A DNA stretch of 23,291 nucleotides from Porphyromonadaceae bacterium UBA7332 (GCA_002471225.1 DKPO01000039.1:73042-96332), one strand, 5' to 3'. Shown: positions 8,729-17,417, numbered from the stretch's first letter. Notes: generated by a model not told the origin, from the sequence alone. Numbers and translations are program-made.

Positions 8729-9923
8729 TATAAAGTTATTTTTTACTCGTCTGACGGAAGGCATTATTGATGAGATTAAAACCATAGGAACCAGTTACGC
8801 TATTGTGCTTGTTCTTATGGGAGGGATCTTCGTCTATGGCTTATTGTACAATTATATGTATGCTCCAAATGAGGTTACAAACGCTCCGATTGCTGTTGTC
8901 GATAAATCGAAAACACCTCTGAGCCGGGAGATCATACAAATGCTTGATGCCACTCCTGAATTAATGGTTCGCACTGATGCATTAGGATATTACGAAGCAC
9001 AGGAGTTGATGAAAAGAAATGAAATTGTTGGTATTATATATATACCACATCAGTTCGAAACGAAAATTCAACGCGGTGAAGAAGCCTTATTCACCACCTA
9101 TCAGACTACAACGGCATTTCTCTATTATCTGGCAATACAAAAAGCCACATCTTTCGTGATGCTGACAATCAATGATCAAATCCGACCCGATCAGCTGGTA
9201 TTTCTTCCGTCAAAAGATGTTCCGGCAATGGCTCAGGCTCAATCACCGGTATCTGTAGTCGGTCAGGCATTATACAACTATACGGAAGGTTACGGAACTT
9301 ATCTGATCCCTGCGGTTCTTATGGTGATTATATTCCAGACCTTAATGATGGTAATAGCTATGATATCAGGAGAAGAAAAAGAAACAAATCATATTCTGAA
9401 ATATAAATATGCATTAACCAGCAAAAGCGGAATTGTACAGGTCATCTTATCCAAGACGATGACATACGGTCTTTTATATGCGCTATTTTCTTTCTTCCTT
9501 TTAGGATTAATGCCGGTAATTTTTGATTTACCCAATATAGGTAAGACTATGGATATAGTACACTTACTCATTCCATATCTGCTCGCATCAAGTTTCTTCG
9601 GATTAGCTGCTTCTGTTTTTTACACAGACTCTGATGCTCCTATATTAATGATTGCATTCTTCTCTGTCGGATTGATTTTCCTTTCAGGTGTTTCTTACCC
9701 TTTGGAATTAATGCCATGGTACTGGAGAGTAGCACATTTCATATTTCCGGCAGCTCCCGGCACACTTGCTTTTGTGAAGATCAATTCAATGGGTGCCGGT
9801 ATTTCTGAAATATCTGTCGAGTATATCACACTTTGGATACAATGTATAGTATATTTCATACTGGCTTGTTGGGCATATCGCTATAACATTCGTAAAGCAG
9901 TAAAAAAAGAAACTCTAAAATAA
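8712..9923 (+). CDS. ABC-2 type permease, second of a pair
   Basis: A 403-residue paralogue of the preceding permease with the same layout: an N-terminal membrane helix near residues 28-48, an extracytoplasmic domain beginning with NAPIAVVDKSKTPLSRE, and five to six C-terminal membrane segments ending in a cytoplasmic Lys-rich tail. Its start lies inside the 3' end of the first permease gene. A hairpin terminator follows at 9958-9996, so the operon appears to end here without an ATPase gene. The partner ATPase must be encoded elsewhere, or the pump is energised differently. Confidence 0.9.
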   Translation: MKAFDNIKLFFTRLTEGIIDEIKTIGTSYAIVLVLMGGIFVYGLLYNYMYAPNEVTNAPIAVVDKSKTPLSREIIQMLDATPELMVRTDALGYYEAQELMKRNEIVGIIYIPHQFETKIQRGEEALFTTYQTTTAFLYYLAIQKATSFVMLTINDQIRPDQLVFLPSKDVPAMAQAQSPVSVVGQALYNYTEGYGTYLIPAVLMVIIFQTLMMVIAMISGEEKETNHILKYKYALTSKSGIVQVILSKTMTYGLLYALFSFFLLGLMPVIFDLPNIGKTMDIVHLLIPYLLASSFFGLAASVFYTDSDAPILMIAFFSVGLIFLSGVSYPLELMPWYWRVAHFIFPAAPGTLAFVKINSMGAGISEISVEYITLWIQCIVYFILACWAYRYNIRKAVKKETLK

Positions 9924-9943
9924 TTTGGTATTTGGTATTTGGT
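9923..9943 (+). repeat. Three tandem copies of ATTTGGT
   Basis: Three perfect 7-bp direct repeats directly after the stop codon of the second permease. Probably a simple slippage repeat; no function is apparent. Confidence 0.6.
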
Positions 9944-9957
9944 TTTTATTATCTCTT

Positions 9958-9996
9958 AAAACGGAGCTAATTCCCTTGTGGTTTTAGCTCCGTTTT
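9958..9996 (+). terminator. Terminator of the efflux operon
   Basis: A 13-bp stem (AAAACGGAGCTAA pairing with TTAGCTCCGTTTT) has its T-rich arm at the 3' end. It closes the four-gene operon. The A/T-rich flanks on both sides mean it could also work in the reverse direction. The rest of the 344-base gap to the next gene holds only a promoter candidate at 10049-10056. Confidence 0.8.
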
Positions 9997-10048
9997 GTTA
10001 TTATGCCGAATATAAATCCAAAGAACAACAAATTATTAAATTTATACT

Positions 10049-10056
10049 TATATTTG
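10049..10056 (+). promoter_or_regulatory. -7 promoter element (TATATTTG) upstream of the CxxCH lipoprotein gene
   Basis: An exact TAnnTTTG match, but about 210 nt before the start codon and without a clear -33 TTTG. A one-mismatch alternative (TCTATTTG, 10250-10257) lies right before the ATG. Either could serve; a long leader is possible. Confidence 0.35.
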
Positions 10057-10267
10057 CAACTAAGCTTATAAGTTGTTCTGAATTTCTTATACAATCCTCT
10101 GTATTTTGATGGATTCTGATTATCTTTTTATAGCTAACCATTTAAGCTATTACGTAATTGAAGGCAATTAAAACGCAGAAAAACAAAGCTAAACACAATT
10201 GGCTCAAATAAAAATAAAATACTAAAAGTTCAAAACAGCCTCTTAATACTCTATTTGAAAATTAACT

Positions 10268-11719
10268 ATGGCGAAACCTAAAATAAATAATATCACAGGA
10301 CTCATTATACTTATGATTGTTCTGTTTATGAATAGTTGCTCTGTGTTTACAGGATCACCTGAAGAAACAACAGATATTTATCCGAATATTTATCCCGATT
10401 ATATTCAGGTCACAATACCTTCCAATATATCACCTTTAAATTTTCAGGTAAAAGGAGCTAACCGTATAAAAGCTGAATTTATCATTGATGGTAAAGTACA
10501 AATACATATTCAAAATACCGATCAGATTAAAATTCCTCAAAAGAAATGGCACTCTCTTCTAAGCCGGAATTTAGGTAAAACCTTGCATGTACAAGTTTCG
10601 GTATGGGACAATGAGCATCCGAAAGGAATACAATATAAAGCCTTTCCGATTTATATATCTAATGATTCAATAGATAAGAATCTGGTTTACCGCTTAATCG
10701 AACCCGGCTATGAAGGATGGAACCTTATTGAAATTCGACAACGGGATATAACCTCCTTCGAAGAAAGAACTGTATTCACCAATCGCTTACTTGATAACGG
10801 ATGTATCAACTGTCATTCTTTCCAAAACTATTCAGCTAAAGATATGATGCTGCATGTAAGAGGAAATAAAAAGGGAACAGTTATTGTAAAAAATAACCAA
10901 CCGGAGGTTATTCATCTTGAAGAACTAGGTCCGAAAAAAAGTGGAACCTACCCAATGTGGCACCCTTCAGGAGACTATATTATATTTTCTTCCAACACTA
11001 CCCGTCAGGCATTTCATGCATTCGGAGATCAACCGCTTGAAGTTTATGATCTTGAATCCGATTTAATCCTGTACGATGTACATAAAAAGCAAGTATTGAA
11101 TGATAGCCGTTTCGCTTCACCTCAACATCTTGAAACCTTTCCGGCATGGTCTCCTAAAGGCGATAAGCTTTACTTTTGTGCTGCTGAAAAGAAAGATATG
11201 CCGATGCAAAAGGATTCTTTGTGGTATTCAATATATGCCGTAGGATTTAATAAGCAGACCGGTACATTTGCATCAAAGATTGACACCTTGTATAATGGCT
11301 CTGCGCATAAAAAAAGTGCATCGTTTCCACGTATATCTCCGAATGGAAAATTTTTACTTTTTACAGAATCGGACTTTGCAACCTTTCCTATCTGGCATAA
11401 GGAAGCTGAATTAAAAATGATCAATCTAACGAATGATTCGATTATGAACACCGATGCGTTAAACAGTCCGCAAAGCGAAAGTTACCATTCATGGTCATCC
11501 AACGGTAAATGGATCGTATTCAGCAGCCGTCGCTTAGATGGACTTTATACACATCTGTATCTGGCTCATTGTGATGATGAGGGCATTTGGAGTAAACCAT
11601 TTGCATTACCTCAATACAATCCGAACTCTAATTTCGAACGAATGAAGTCCTACAATATACCGGAATTCACAAACGAAGAAATAGAGATTAATACTAAAGC
11701 TATAGGAAACTTATTTTGA
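10268..11719 (+). CDS. Lipoprotein with CxxCH motif and TolB-like (PD40) beta-propeller
   Basis: A 483-residue lipoprotein; the N-terminal hydrophobic segment ends at FMNSC with Cys24. A single heme-c-type motif, CINCH, sits at residues 179-183 after a beta-rich N-terminal domain. The C-terminal half has at least four PD40/WD40-like blades marked by YPMWHPSGDYIIFSS, FPAWSPKGDKLYFCA, FPRISPNGKFLLFTE and YHSWSSNGKWIVFSS. Proteins of this architecture occur in Bacteroidota, where they are often named after cytochrome c or TolB. The CxxCH could bind heme covalently in the periplasm or could be a non-heme Cys pair. It is 8 nt from, and probably co-transcribed with, the DUF6057-like gene. The role is not established. 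Confidence 0.82.
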   Translation: MAKPKINNITGLIILMIVLFMNSCSVFTGSPEETTDIYPNIYPDYIQVTIPSNISPLNFQVKGANRIKAEFIIDGKVQIHIQNTDQIKIPQKKWHSLLSRNLGKTLHVQVSVWDNEHPKGIQYKAFPIYISNDSIDKNLVYRLIEPGYEGWNLIEIRQRDITSFEERTVFTNRLLDNGCINCHSFQNYSAKDMMLHVRGNKKGTVIVKNNQPEVIHLEELGPKKSGTYPMWHPSGDYIIFSSNTTRQAFHAFGDQPLEVYDLESDLILYDVHKKQVLNDSRFASPQHLETFPAWSPKGDKLYFCAAEKKDMPMQKDSLWYSIYAVGFNKQTGTFASKIDTLYNGSAHKKSASFPRISPNGKFLLFTESDFATFPIWHKEAELKMINLTNDSIMNTDALNSPQSESYHSWSSNGKWIVFSSRRLDGLYTHLYLAHCDDEGIWSKPFALPQYNPNSNFERMKSYNIPEFTNEEIEINTKAIGNLF

Positions 11720-11727
11720 TTTGGACA

Positions 11728-13404
11728 ATGATGAAATTACAGAATATATATTTAGGGCTATTCTTTATATTGCTGACGATTTTCTGGTATATATTCCTTC
11801 CGGGAACGTTATGGCAAATAGAAGCCTCAGATTTTTTCAGTTTCTCTCCGGAGTTTCTGAGATCCTACTGGGCAGCGCCGCAAGGATCTGCAATATTGCT
11901 AAGTAGTTTTATCGCTCAGTTTTTTCAGATTCAAACTGTCGGAGCTTTAATCATGGGATTAATCCCTACTTTATTTATCTGGAGTCAAATCAGCACACTT
12001 CCTCCACGAAGCCGGAGCATGGGTGCATGGATGCCTTTTATCTCAGGTTGTTTCTTTGCGGCTTTATTTATTCGCGGATTATCACTTCAAACAGGGTTAG
12101 AACTTCTGATTCTTTCAATCTTGCTATCGTTATACAGTATTCTCAGCAAGCATTTCTTACGAATAATTGCTGTCGTGACCTATATAGTTATCGCATATAC
12201 ACTTTTCCCGCCCTTATTCACTATCCTGCTTTTTGTGATGCTCTGCTTTATCGAATGGCAAAAAGGTGGTAAGTTCTATGCTCGTATGGCTGTTGTATCC
12301 ATAACGATTATAGCCATCCTCATTCCATTGTTTCTGCACTCCTTTATTCCGGAACTGCCTTATTCAGAGCGATTCGCTATTCCGGGATTACAGCCACAGC
12401 AACAAAAAGGTTTGTTTTTCTTGATAGGCGCAATGTTAGGTACCAGATTGCTGGCCTTTAAACCTATCGATCTGAAAACATTACCTATGCGACTATTCCT
12501 TTATATAGCTCCTATGGTTCTGTTTTTTGTCTTAGCTTTCTTTATAAAAGATCAGACAGATGAAAAGGGATATCGTTTGGATCAGGCCTTAGTCCGTTCT
12601 CAATGGAGTTATATTATAGACAACTTCGATGAATCACGCCTGAAAGAAGATCCCAGACAGTTACGTTATCTGGCATTGGCTTTAAATAACGAAAATCAAT
12701 TGAGTAGTAAATTATTTTCATATCCTTTCAGATCCGAAAATGACTTTTATTTTCAGCAGTGTCTTAATCAGCCATGCAGCTTTTTCCACGCTATTTTCTA
12801 CAACAGTTTAGGTGTAAAAAACGAAGCGATTCATCAGGCATTCCAAAATGGAATATCTTCCAATAAAGGCATCAGCTTCCTCACCGCAACACAATTACGT
12901 GAATGGTATGCAGCCATTGGGAAAAAACCTATTGCTGAAAGATACGATCATCTTCTTTCACACTCGACTCTGTACGAAGCAATTGAATTAGTAACTGACA
13001 GTACGATAACACCAATAGACTCAACAGCCTATTTCTTTATCGGTGCGCGTCCTCTGGTATCTGATTTAGCCAGATTGGTTGATGCCGACAGAAACAATAA
13101 ACTGGCTTTAGATTATCTGATGTGTAGCTTGTTGCTAAATCGTGACTTGAATAAATTCTGGATGATGATGAAATATTATCCCGTTAAAGAGAATGAAGTT
13201 TTACCTCGACATTATATCGAAGCTCTTCTTCTTATTAACTCACAAAAACCTGAATTCAAAATCACAAAGAAGTATACTATCCCTGAATCTTATATGGATG
13301 GTTTTAAAGAATTCATTACGCTCCTTGATCAGAAAGAAATAGGGAAACTCACTCTGAAACAAAAGTATCACGATTCATACTGGTACTATTTTGCCAACAA
13401 GTAA
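11728..13404 (+). CDS. Polytopic membrane protein, DUF6057-like
   Basis: A protein of 558 residues from the ATG at 11728. About nine or ten hydrophobic segments fill the first ~280 residues, and the remaining ~280 are soluble and helix-rich, with a TPR-like feel (repeated Leu/Ala/Tyr helices such as LRYLALALNNENQLSSK). I recall this architecture as DUF6057, found in Bacteroidota beside propeller lipoproteins like the one upstream. That recall is not checked. A TTG at 11716 would add four residues and overlap the upstream stop, but ATG at 11728 or 11731 is more plausible. Function unknown; the pairing suggests a joint envelope role. Confidence 0.8.
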   Translation: MMKLQNIYLGLFFILLTIFWYIFLPGTLWQIEASDFFSFSPEFLRSYWAAPQGSAILLSSFIAQFFQIQTVGALIMGLIPTLFIWSQISTLPPRSRSMGAWMPFISGCFFAALFIRGLSLQTGLELLILSILLSLYSILSKHFLRIIAVVTYIVIAYTLFPPLFTILLFVMLCFIEWQKGGKFYARMAVVSITIIAILIPLFLHSFIPELPYSERFAIPGLQPQQQKGLFFLIGAMLGTRLLAFKPIDLKTLPMRLFLYIAPMVLFFVLAFFIKDQTDEKGYRLDQALVRSQWSYIIDNFDESRLKEDPRQLRYLALALNNENQLSSKLFSYPFRSENDFYFQQCLNQPCSFFHAIFYNSLGVKNEAIHQAFQNGISSNKGISFLTATQLREWYAAIGKKPIAERYDHLLSHSTLYEAIELVTDSTITPIDSTAYFFIGARPLVSDLARLVDADRNNKLALDYLMCSLLLNRDLNKFWMMMKYYPVKENEVLPRHYIEALLLINSQKPEFKITKKYTIPESYMDGFKEFITLLDQKEIGKLTLKQKYHDSYWYYFANK

Positions 13405-13418
13405 ATCTCAAAAAAACA

Positions 13419-13447
13419 AAAGAGGATATCTCACCGATATCCTCTTT
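13419..13447. terminator. Perfect 12-bp hairpin after the DUF6057-like gene
   Basis: AAAGAGGATATC and GATATCCTCTTT flank a 5-nt loop. On the plus strand it ends in TTT only. On the minus strand it is followed by a long T-rich run, so it can stop transcription from either side. It is the end of the PD40/DUF6057 operon. Confidence 0.7.
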
Positions 13448-13549
13448 GCTCCGTTCATTAAAACTTGTAATGTAATACGTAAGTAAAACAGCTTTATATA
13501 TCTTATAAACCTATACAAATGTATAAGTAAGCTCTTTTGTAGATGTATC

Positions 13550-13616
13550 ATTAAAAAAATAATCGTGTATCATTCATACAAAAGCCTTGATTTAGCTGAA
13601 TGATACACGATTATTT
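13550..13616 (-). terminator. Long-stem terminator of the AraC-type regulator
   Basis: A perfect 20-bp inverted repeat (arms at 13557-13576 and 13597-13616) has a 20-nt loop. Read on the minus strand it starts at the last base of the regulator's TGA stop and ends in seven Ts. The stem is unusually long, and the arm touches the stop codon. Confidence 0.85.
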
Positions 13617-14743
13617 CAATTATTCATATCTCCTTTTTGCAAATACTCTGTAGGGGTCATTCCCATATATTCTTTAAAATACCGGAAAGCTGTCATGCGC
13701 GAACGAAACCCTACGTCATAAAATGTATCCTGGATATTTATATTCTTATTCAATCTGGCAACTTTAACGAACTCTTCAATTCTCCGCTTATTTATAAACT
13801 CCCGATATCCTCCAATATATCTGGACTGTATCAAATTCGAAAGAGTCGTGCGGTTTGTTCCGACTTCAGAAGCCAGATCCGACAAATGAACATCCGGATT
13901 ACGCCAGATTTCATTCGAATCCATTAACTTAACCAGTTTATCCCAAAGCATATCATCCTTACTTTGCTCAACGATCGCACTTTCCTCCTTAAATAACGGA
14001 TTTTCAATCTCCGAAACATAGCCTGAGTTTAATGCATCCAGTGATTGCAGTTTTACTTTTGAGACCTCCATTCTGCAAAACAATTCATAATAAGTAATAT
14101 AACATGAAAACATCATACAATATAACATATGAATCGAACTGAAAATATGAAGAGCAGTCAAAGTGAACAGCACAAATAAAATACAGACTCCCTGCAAAGC
14201 CATTGAATACCTGAAAATCCATTTTCCACTTACCAGACTGGCTTTCCAGTTATAAGGTAATGTCAGCATTATAAGCGAATAGGGTAAAATGCAGGCTAAC
14301 AATACAAGAAAGCGGAACCATACATTCCACTCATCCGCATACTGAATAATATCCTGAAAATCATATAACGGTCGGAATTTAAACTTTTGAAAAACAATTC
14401 CTGCAAAAATAAGATACAGAGGTAAGGTATATAACAGAAAACTCTTTTTGTTGAACCAATTCACACTTAACGTACGAATCGGATATAAATATAAAAGGTA
14501 CAAACAGAGTAAACCTGAAAAAAGAGCCGGTATAGACAATACCTGATAGTTTCCGTAGTTTAATTTATATACCGCATATAACCTGAGCATAAAAATAAAT
14601 GCAGCAAAAAGTAATGAATAGGACAAATACAATCGCGGAGTATTCTCCGGATCTCTTCTCATCCAAAGCAACAACCCGCATAATAAAAATACACATGGAG
14701 CAAAATGCATAATCGCATGATGCAATAACGGTAGTTTTTCCAT
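13616..14743 (-). CDS. AraC-family regulator with membrane-spanning N-terminus
   Basis: A 375-residue protein. About six or seven hydrophobic segments occupy residues ~8-235. An AraC/XylS-type DNA-binding domain (two helix-turn-helix units) occupies ~270-368. The first HTH is VHLSDLASEVGTNRTTLSNL; the second includes IQDTFYDVGFRSRMTAFRYF, followed by the conserved GMTPTEYL ending. Membrane-bound AraC regulators of this layout are common in Bacteroidota and are thought to sense an envelope signal directly. It lies 53 nt downstream of the patatin gene on the same strand and may be co-transcribed with it. Its targets are unknown. Confidence 0.9.
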   Translation of the reverse strand: MEKLPLLHHAIMHFAPCVFLLCGLLLWMRRDPENTPRLYLSYSLLFAAFIFMLRLYAVYKLNYGNYQVLSIPALFSGLLCLYLLYLYPIRTLSVNWFNKKSFLLYTLPLYLIFAGIVFQKFKFRPLYDFQDIIQYADEWNVWFRFLVLLACILPYSLIMLTLPYNWKASLVSGKWIFRYSMALQGVCILFVLFTLTALHIFSSIHMLYCMMFSCYITYYELFCRMEVSKVKLQSLDALNSGYVSEIENPLFKEESAIVEQSKDDMLWDKLVKLMDSNEIWRNPDVHLSDLASEVGTNRTTLSNLIQSRYIGGYREFINKRRIEEFVKVARLNKNINIQDTFYDVGFRSRMTAFRYFKEYMGMTPTEYLQKGDMNN

Positions 14744-14796
14744 AATTTAGAACTGTTCTGCAGACTCTCCTAACCGTTAAAATTCAGAGAGCTAAT

Positions 14797-15717
14797 TTAT
14801 AAACTGGCTAAAACTTCTTTAGCTTTCTTTTCACCGAGTTCAATTAATTCTTTCGACTTAAAGAAATCAAAAGTCCCTATATCATTACATGGAATATTAA
14901 TTATCACATCCGGTTTTTCTATTTCCATAGACATCGCAGCTATACGTTGAGACATCATTGTTGTCGTAATATTCAGCATAGAGATATACCCCATGTCCAG
15001 TTTCTTCTTCTGTTTACGGGAAATTCTTTTCTTTCGGAAACCAATACTGTGCTTAACCGTTTGATATCCTTCGTAGATTTTACTCAAATAACCTGCAGCT
15101 TGCTGAAATTCGGCCAACTCTTCATCTGTATCAACAATTCGTCTTTGCGCTGATGAAGTATCATCGTATAAATTTACGGCAACCAATAAATCTCCGTCAT
15201 GTCTTTTGACATGATTCAGGGGTAAAGGGTTTAATATACCACCGTCCACTAATATTTTATCATTCTCCACAACTGATGTTACAACTGCCGGAATAGCAAT
15301 AGATGCACGCATAGCTTTAAATACACTTCCTTGTGTAAAAATCACTTCTTTCCGATCATTTAGATCTGCCGCTACAGCAGCATACGGAATCCGTAAGCTT
15401 TCTATATTCTGATCAGGGATCAATGATTCTATTTTCTTAAACACACGTTCGGCCTTCAGGAAACCATGCGATGTTAAAGTAAAATCCATTAATTTATACA
15501 CTTCATCATGCGTAAGATTACACATAAAATCAGCAAAAGTCTCTAATCCTCCCATTGCATAAATACCTCCGACAACTGATCCCATAGAGGTTCCTGCTAT
15601 AGATGCTATCTCAAATCCATGTCTTTCCAATTCCCGAATCACACCAATATGTGCGATTCCTCGCGCTCCGCCACTTGCTAAAACTAATGCAATACGTCGT
15701 CTGTTTTTGTTTTCCAT
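14797..15717 (-). CDS. Patatin-like phospholipase, RssA type
   Basis: A 306-residue lipid acyl hydrolase. The oxyanion loop SGGARG is at residues 15-20, the nucleophile elbow GTSMG with Ser44 at 42-46, and the catalytic Asp158 lies in the motif LVDGGILNP. This is the complete Ser-Asp dyad of bacterial patatins, and the size fits RssA-like proteins. It is expected in the cytoplasm or at the inner membrane, acting on phospholipids or other acyl esters. The C-terminus is Lys-rich (FRKKRISRKQKKK, residues ~227-239), which could favour membrane contact. It is transcribed leftward with the AraC-type gene behind it; no clear promoter motif was found upstream. Confidence 0.92.
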   Translation of the reverse strand: MENKNRRRIALVLASGGARGIAHIGVIRELERHGFEIASIAGTSMGSVVGGIYAMGGLETFADFMCNLTHDEVYKLMDFTLTSHGFLKAERVFKKIESLIPDQNIESLRIPYAAVAADLNDRKEVIFTQGSVFKAMRASIAIPAVVTSVVENDKILVDGGILNPLPLNHVKRHDGDLLVAVNLYDDTSSAQRRIVDTDEELAEFQQAAGYLSKIYEGYQTVKHSIGFRKKRISRKQKKKLDMGYISMLNITTTMMSQRIAAMSMEIEKPDVIINIPCNDIGTFDFFKSKELIELGEKKAKEVLASL

Positions 15718-15882
15718 ATATTTTGGTAAAACTATTTCTTAATCTCAGTTCATTTTATAATCGATGCAAGATACAAATTTTCTATGAAAGAAGTCAAAAG
15801 GTCATTTTTTTATCGAATAATACTCATCTTTTCCCGAATATTCTTATCATTGTATCCGTTATCAATTAACTCTTAGCCAATT

Positions 15883-16269
15883 ATGACAAACAATAAACCA
15901 ATAATTTATCCTTTAGGTCTCAAATCCTATCTGCTTGTTATAGTACCATATATTTTGGTATCACTCGGTTTCATTATCTTTACCTACATGGATAATTATT
16001 TTTACCTGATCTTGTTTGGAACAAATTGCCTGATACAACTCTTCTTATTACGAAGAACTGTTAGTCTTCGTTACTATAACGGGAGCCGTCCCCGGATAGT
16101 CGTTGGAGCTCAGACCATCTTTATCGAGAACATTTTATATGTCAGAAAAAACTTCCTCGGACTAAAAGTGTTCTATAAAGACGATTTCTATAATAAAACC
16201 TGCAATTGTACAGTCTGGGTGAAAGATCCGGATCAAATCATACAAACATTTAATTTTAAAGTCGAATAA
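15883..16269 (+). CDS. Small membrane protein, 128 aa
   Basis: Two hydrophobic segments (residues ~15-37 and ~40-57) are followed by a soluble, strand-rich tail of ~70 residues (for example RPRIVVGAQTIFIENILYVR). The layout suggests a membrane-anchored PH-like or small beta domain facing the cytoplasm, but I do not recognise a family. Its stop is 25 nt before the next gene on the same strand, so the two may form a small operon. A one-mismatch -7 motif (TATCATTG) lies about 30 nt before the ATG. Confidence 0.7.
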   Translation: MTNNKPIIYPLGLKSYLLVIVPYILVSLGFIIFTYMDNYFYLILFGTNCLIQLFLLRRTVSLRYYNGSRPRIVVGAQTIFIENILYVRKNFLGLKVFYKDDFYNKTCNCTVWVKDPDQIIQTFNFKVE

Positions 16270-16294
16270 TAGTAATTCTTTTAACTCACTAATT

Positions 16295-16636
16295 ATGATA
16301 CAACGTAAAGATCTCATTTTGTCGATGATCGAAGAAATGGGAAAGGCTCTGGCTAAACTAATTAATAAACAACAAGCAGACGATCAAAAAGAAATGGATT
16401 ATACAATGGATGAATTGCTTAGTCTCATGAGTCTTGATTTACACACAGTCCGTGCCCAGAATCCCATTGACATTATACAAACATTAAACGATCCGAGACT
16501 TAAGCCCTATCTGATAGATGCTTTAAATATATATTTATCTACTCACGAAGATCCTCAATTGCGTAATTTATATGACGCTCTGGTTGATGATCTTAAGCAA
16601 GATAAAACGATATCTCTTTCTGATTATACATTTTAA
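16295..16636 (+). CDS. Small helical hypothetical protein, 113 aa
   Basis: An all-helical, soluble protein of 113 residues (MIQRKDLILSMIEEMGKALAK at the start; NPIDIIQTLNDPRLKPYLID in the middle). The N-terminus resembles small DUF6483-type proteins of Firmicutes, but this is a loose impression. It has no signal peptide, membrane segment or Cys. It probably shares a transcript with the 128-aa membrane protein gene upstream. The next gene has its own promoter motif between the two. Function unknown. Confidence 0.7.
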   Translation: MIQRKDLILSMIEEMGKALAKLINKQQADDQKEMDYTMDELLSLMSLDLHTVRAQNPIDIIQTLNDPRLKPYLIDALNIYLSTHEDPQLRNLYDALVDDLKQDKTISLSDYTF

Positions 16637-16692
16637 TTTTTTGACTCGTCAGACTGCTCTTTCTTTTTTAGCAACCTTCCGTTATGATCTGT

Positions 16693-16700
16693 TATCTTTG
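16693..16700 (+). promoter_or_regulatory. -7 promoter element (TATCTTTG) for the DUF1847 gene
   Basis: An exact TAnnTTTG match ends 15 nt before the ATG at 16716, so the mRNA leader would be only about 9 nt. It supports the ATG at 16716 over the in-frame ATG at 16572, which would lie inside the previous gene. No clear -33 TTTG is seen. Confidence 0.5.
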
Positions 16701-16715
16701 CAGAAAACTTTTGCT

Positions 16716-17348
16716 ATGCCAAAACATTATGCTAACAGTTGTGTCGATTGTGGTACACAAAACTGTAAATTCAAAGATCGGACCTATCCTGAATTCTGTC
16801 CGACTACGAATTTAACACCTGAAGATCTTGAATGGTCGCTCGAAAGATATAATCACGACAACAATCATGCTATTATGGTTGCCAGTGCCGAAGTTGAATA
16901 CGAAGGGTATTGTCAGCTAACTCGCGTTGAAGAGATCATGCAATTTGCACGCAAAATCAATGCACACAAAATAGGGATCGCCAATTGCATCGGTCTTATT
17001 AAAGAAGCTCGTATTTTTGCAAAAATTCTACGTGCAAACGGATTCGAACCTTATGCCGTAATCTGTAAAGTTGCCGGCAAAGATAAATCGTCGATAGGCA
17101 TTCCCGTTTGTTGTGAAGAAATCGGAGCAGCCATGTGTAATCCCATTCTGCAGGCTCGCCTACTCAATCAGACAAAGACCGATCTGAATGTCGTTATCGG
17201 ACTTTGTGTAGGACATGACAGTCTGTTCTATAAATATTCGGATGCTTATGCGACTACGCTGATTACAAAAGACCGGATTACGGGAAACAACCCTGCTGCC
17301 GCAATTTATACTGCTGAATCGTATTATAAAAAGAAGTTTAATCTGTAA
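16716..17348 (+). CDS. DUF1847-type Cys-rich protein
   Basis: A protein of 210 residues from the ATG at 16716. The N-terminal Cys cluster (Cys9, Cys12, Cys17, Cys28 in SCVDCGTQNCKF and YPEFCPT) looks like a metal or Fe-S site and matches what I know of DUF1847 proteins. Further Cys pairs occur later, including VCCEEIG and the Cys in IGLCVGHDSLF. The reading frame is open further upstream to 16572, but the promoter motif at 16693-16700 and the family's usual start just before the Cys cluster favour 16716. It is a cytoplasmic protein of unknown activity. A clear terminator follows. Confidence 0.85.
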   Translation: MPKHYANSCVDCGTQNCKFKDRTYPEFCPTTNLTPEDLEWSLERYNHDNNHAIMVASAEVEYEGYCQLTRVEEIMQFARKINAHKIGIANCIGLIKEARIFAKILRANGFEPYAVICKVAGKDKSSIGIPVCCEEIGAAMCNPILQARLLNQTKTDLNVVIGLCVGHDSLFYKYSDAYATTLITKDRITGNNPAAAIYTAESYYKKKFNL

Positions 17349-17368
17349 ATTTCTTTTTATAAAATCAG

Positions 17369-17417
17369 AAAAAGGCTATCCGAACCTGCTTATTCAGCAG
17401 TTGCGGATAGCCTTTTT
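17369..17417 (+). terminator. Terminator after the DUF1847 gene
   Basis: A perfect 14-bp stem (AAAAAGGCTATCCG pairing with CGGATAGCCTTTTT) contains a nested CTGCT/AGCAG hairpin in the loop and ends in five Ts. The A-rich 5' arm makes it suitable for both strands, so it may also end the minus-strand toxin-antitoxin operon on the other side. Confidence 0.9.

Noticed and set aside
11716..11727. TTG start for the DUF6057-like protein
   Set aside because: ATG codons follow at 11728 and 11731, and TTG starts are uncommon in Bacteroidota.
14744..14796. Terminator between patatin and AraC-type genes
   Set aside because: Only a 5-bp CTCTC/GAGAG pairing with no U-run; too weak to call.
16572..16715. 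N-terminal extension of the DUF1847 protein to the ATG at 16572
   Set aside because: It would overlap the previous gene by 65 nt, and a promoter motif lies between that ATG and the family-like start at 16716.
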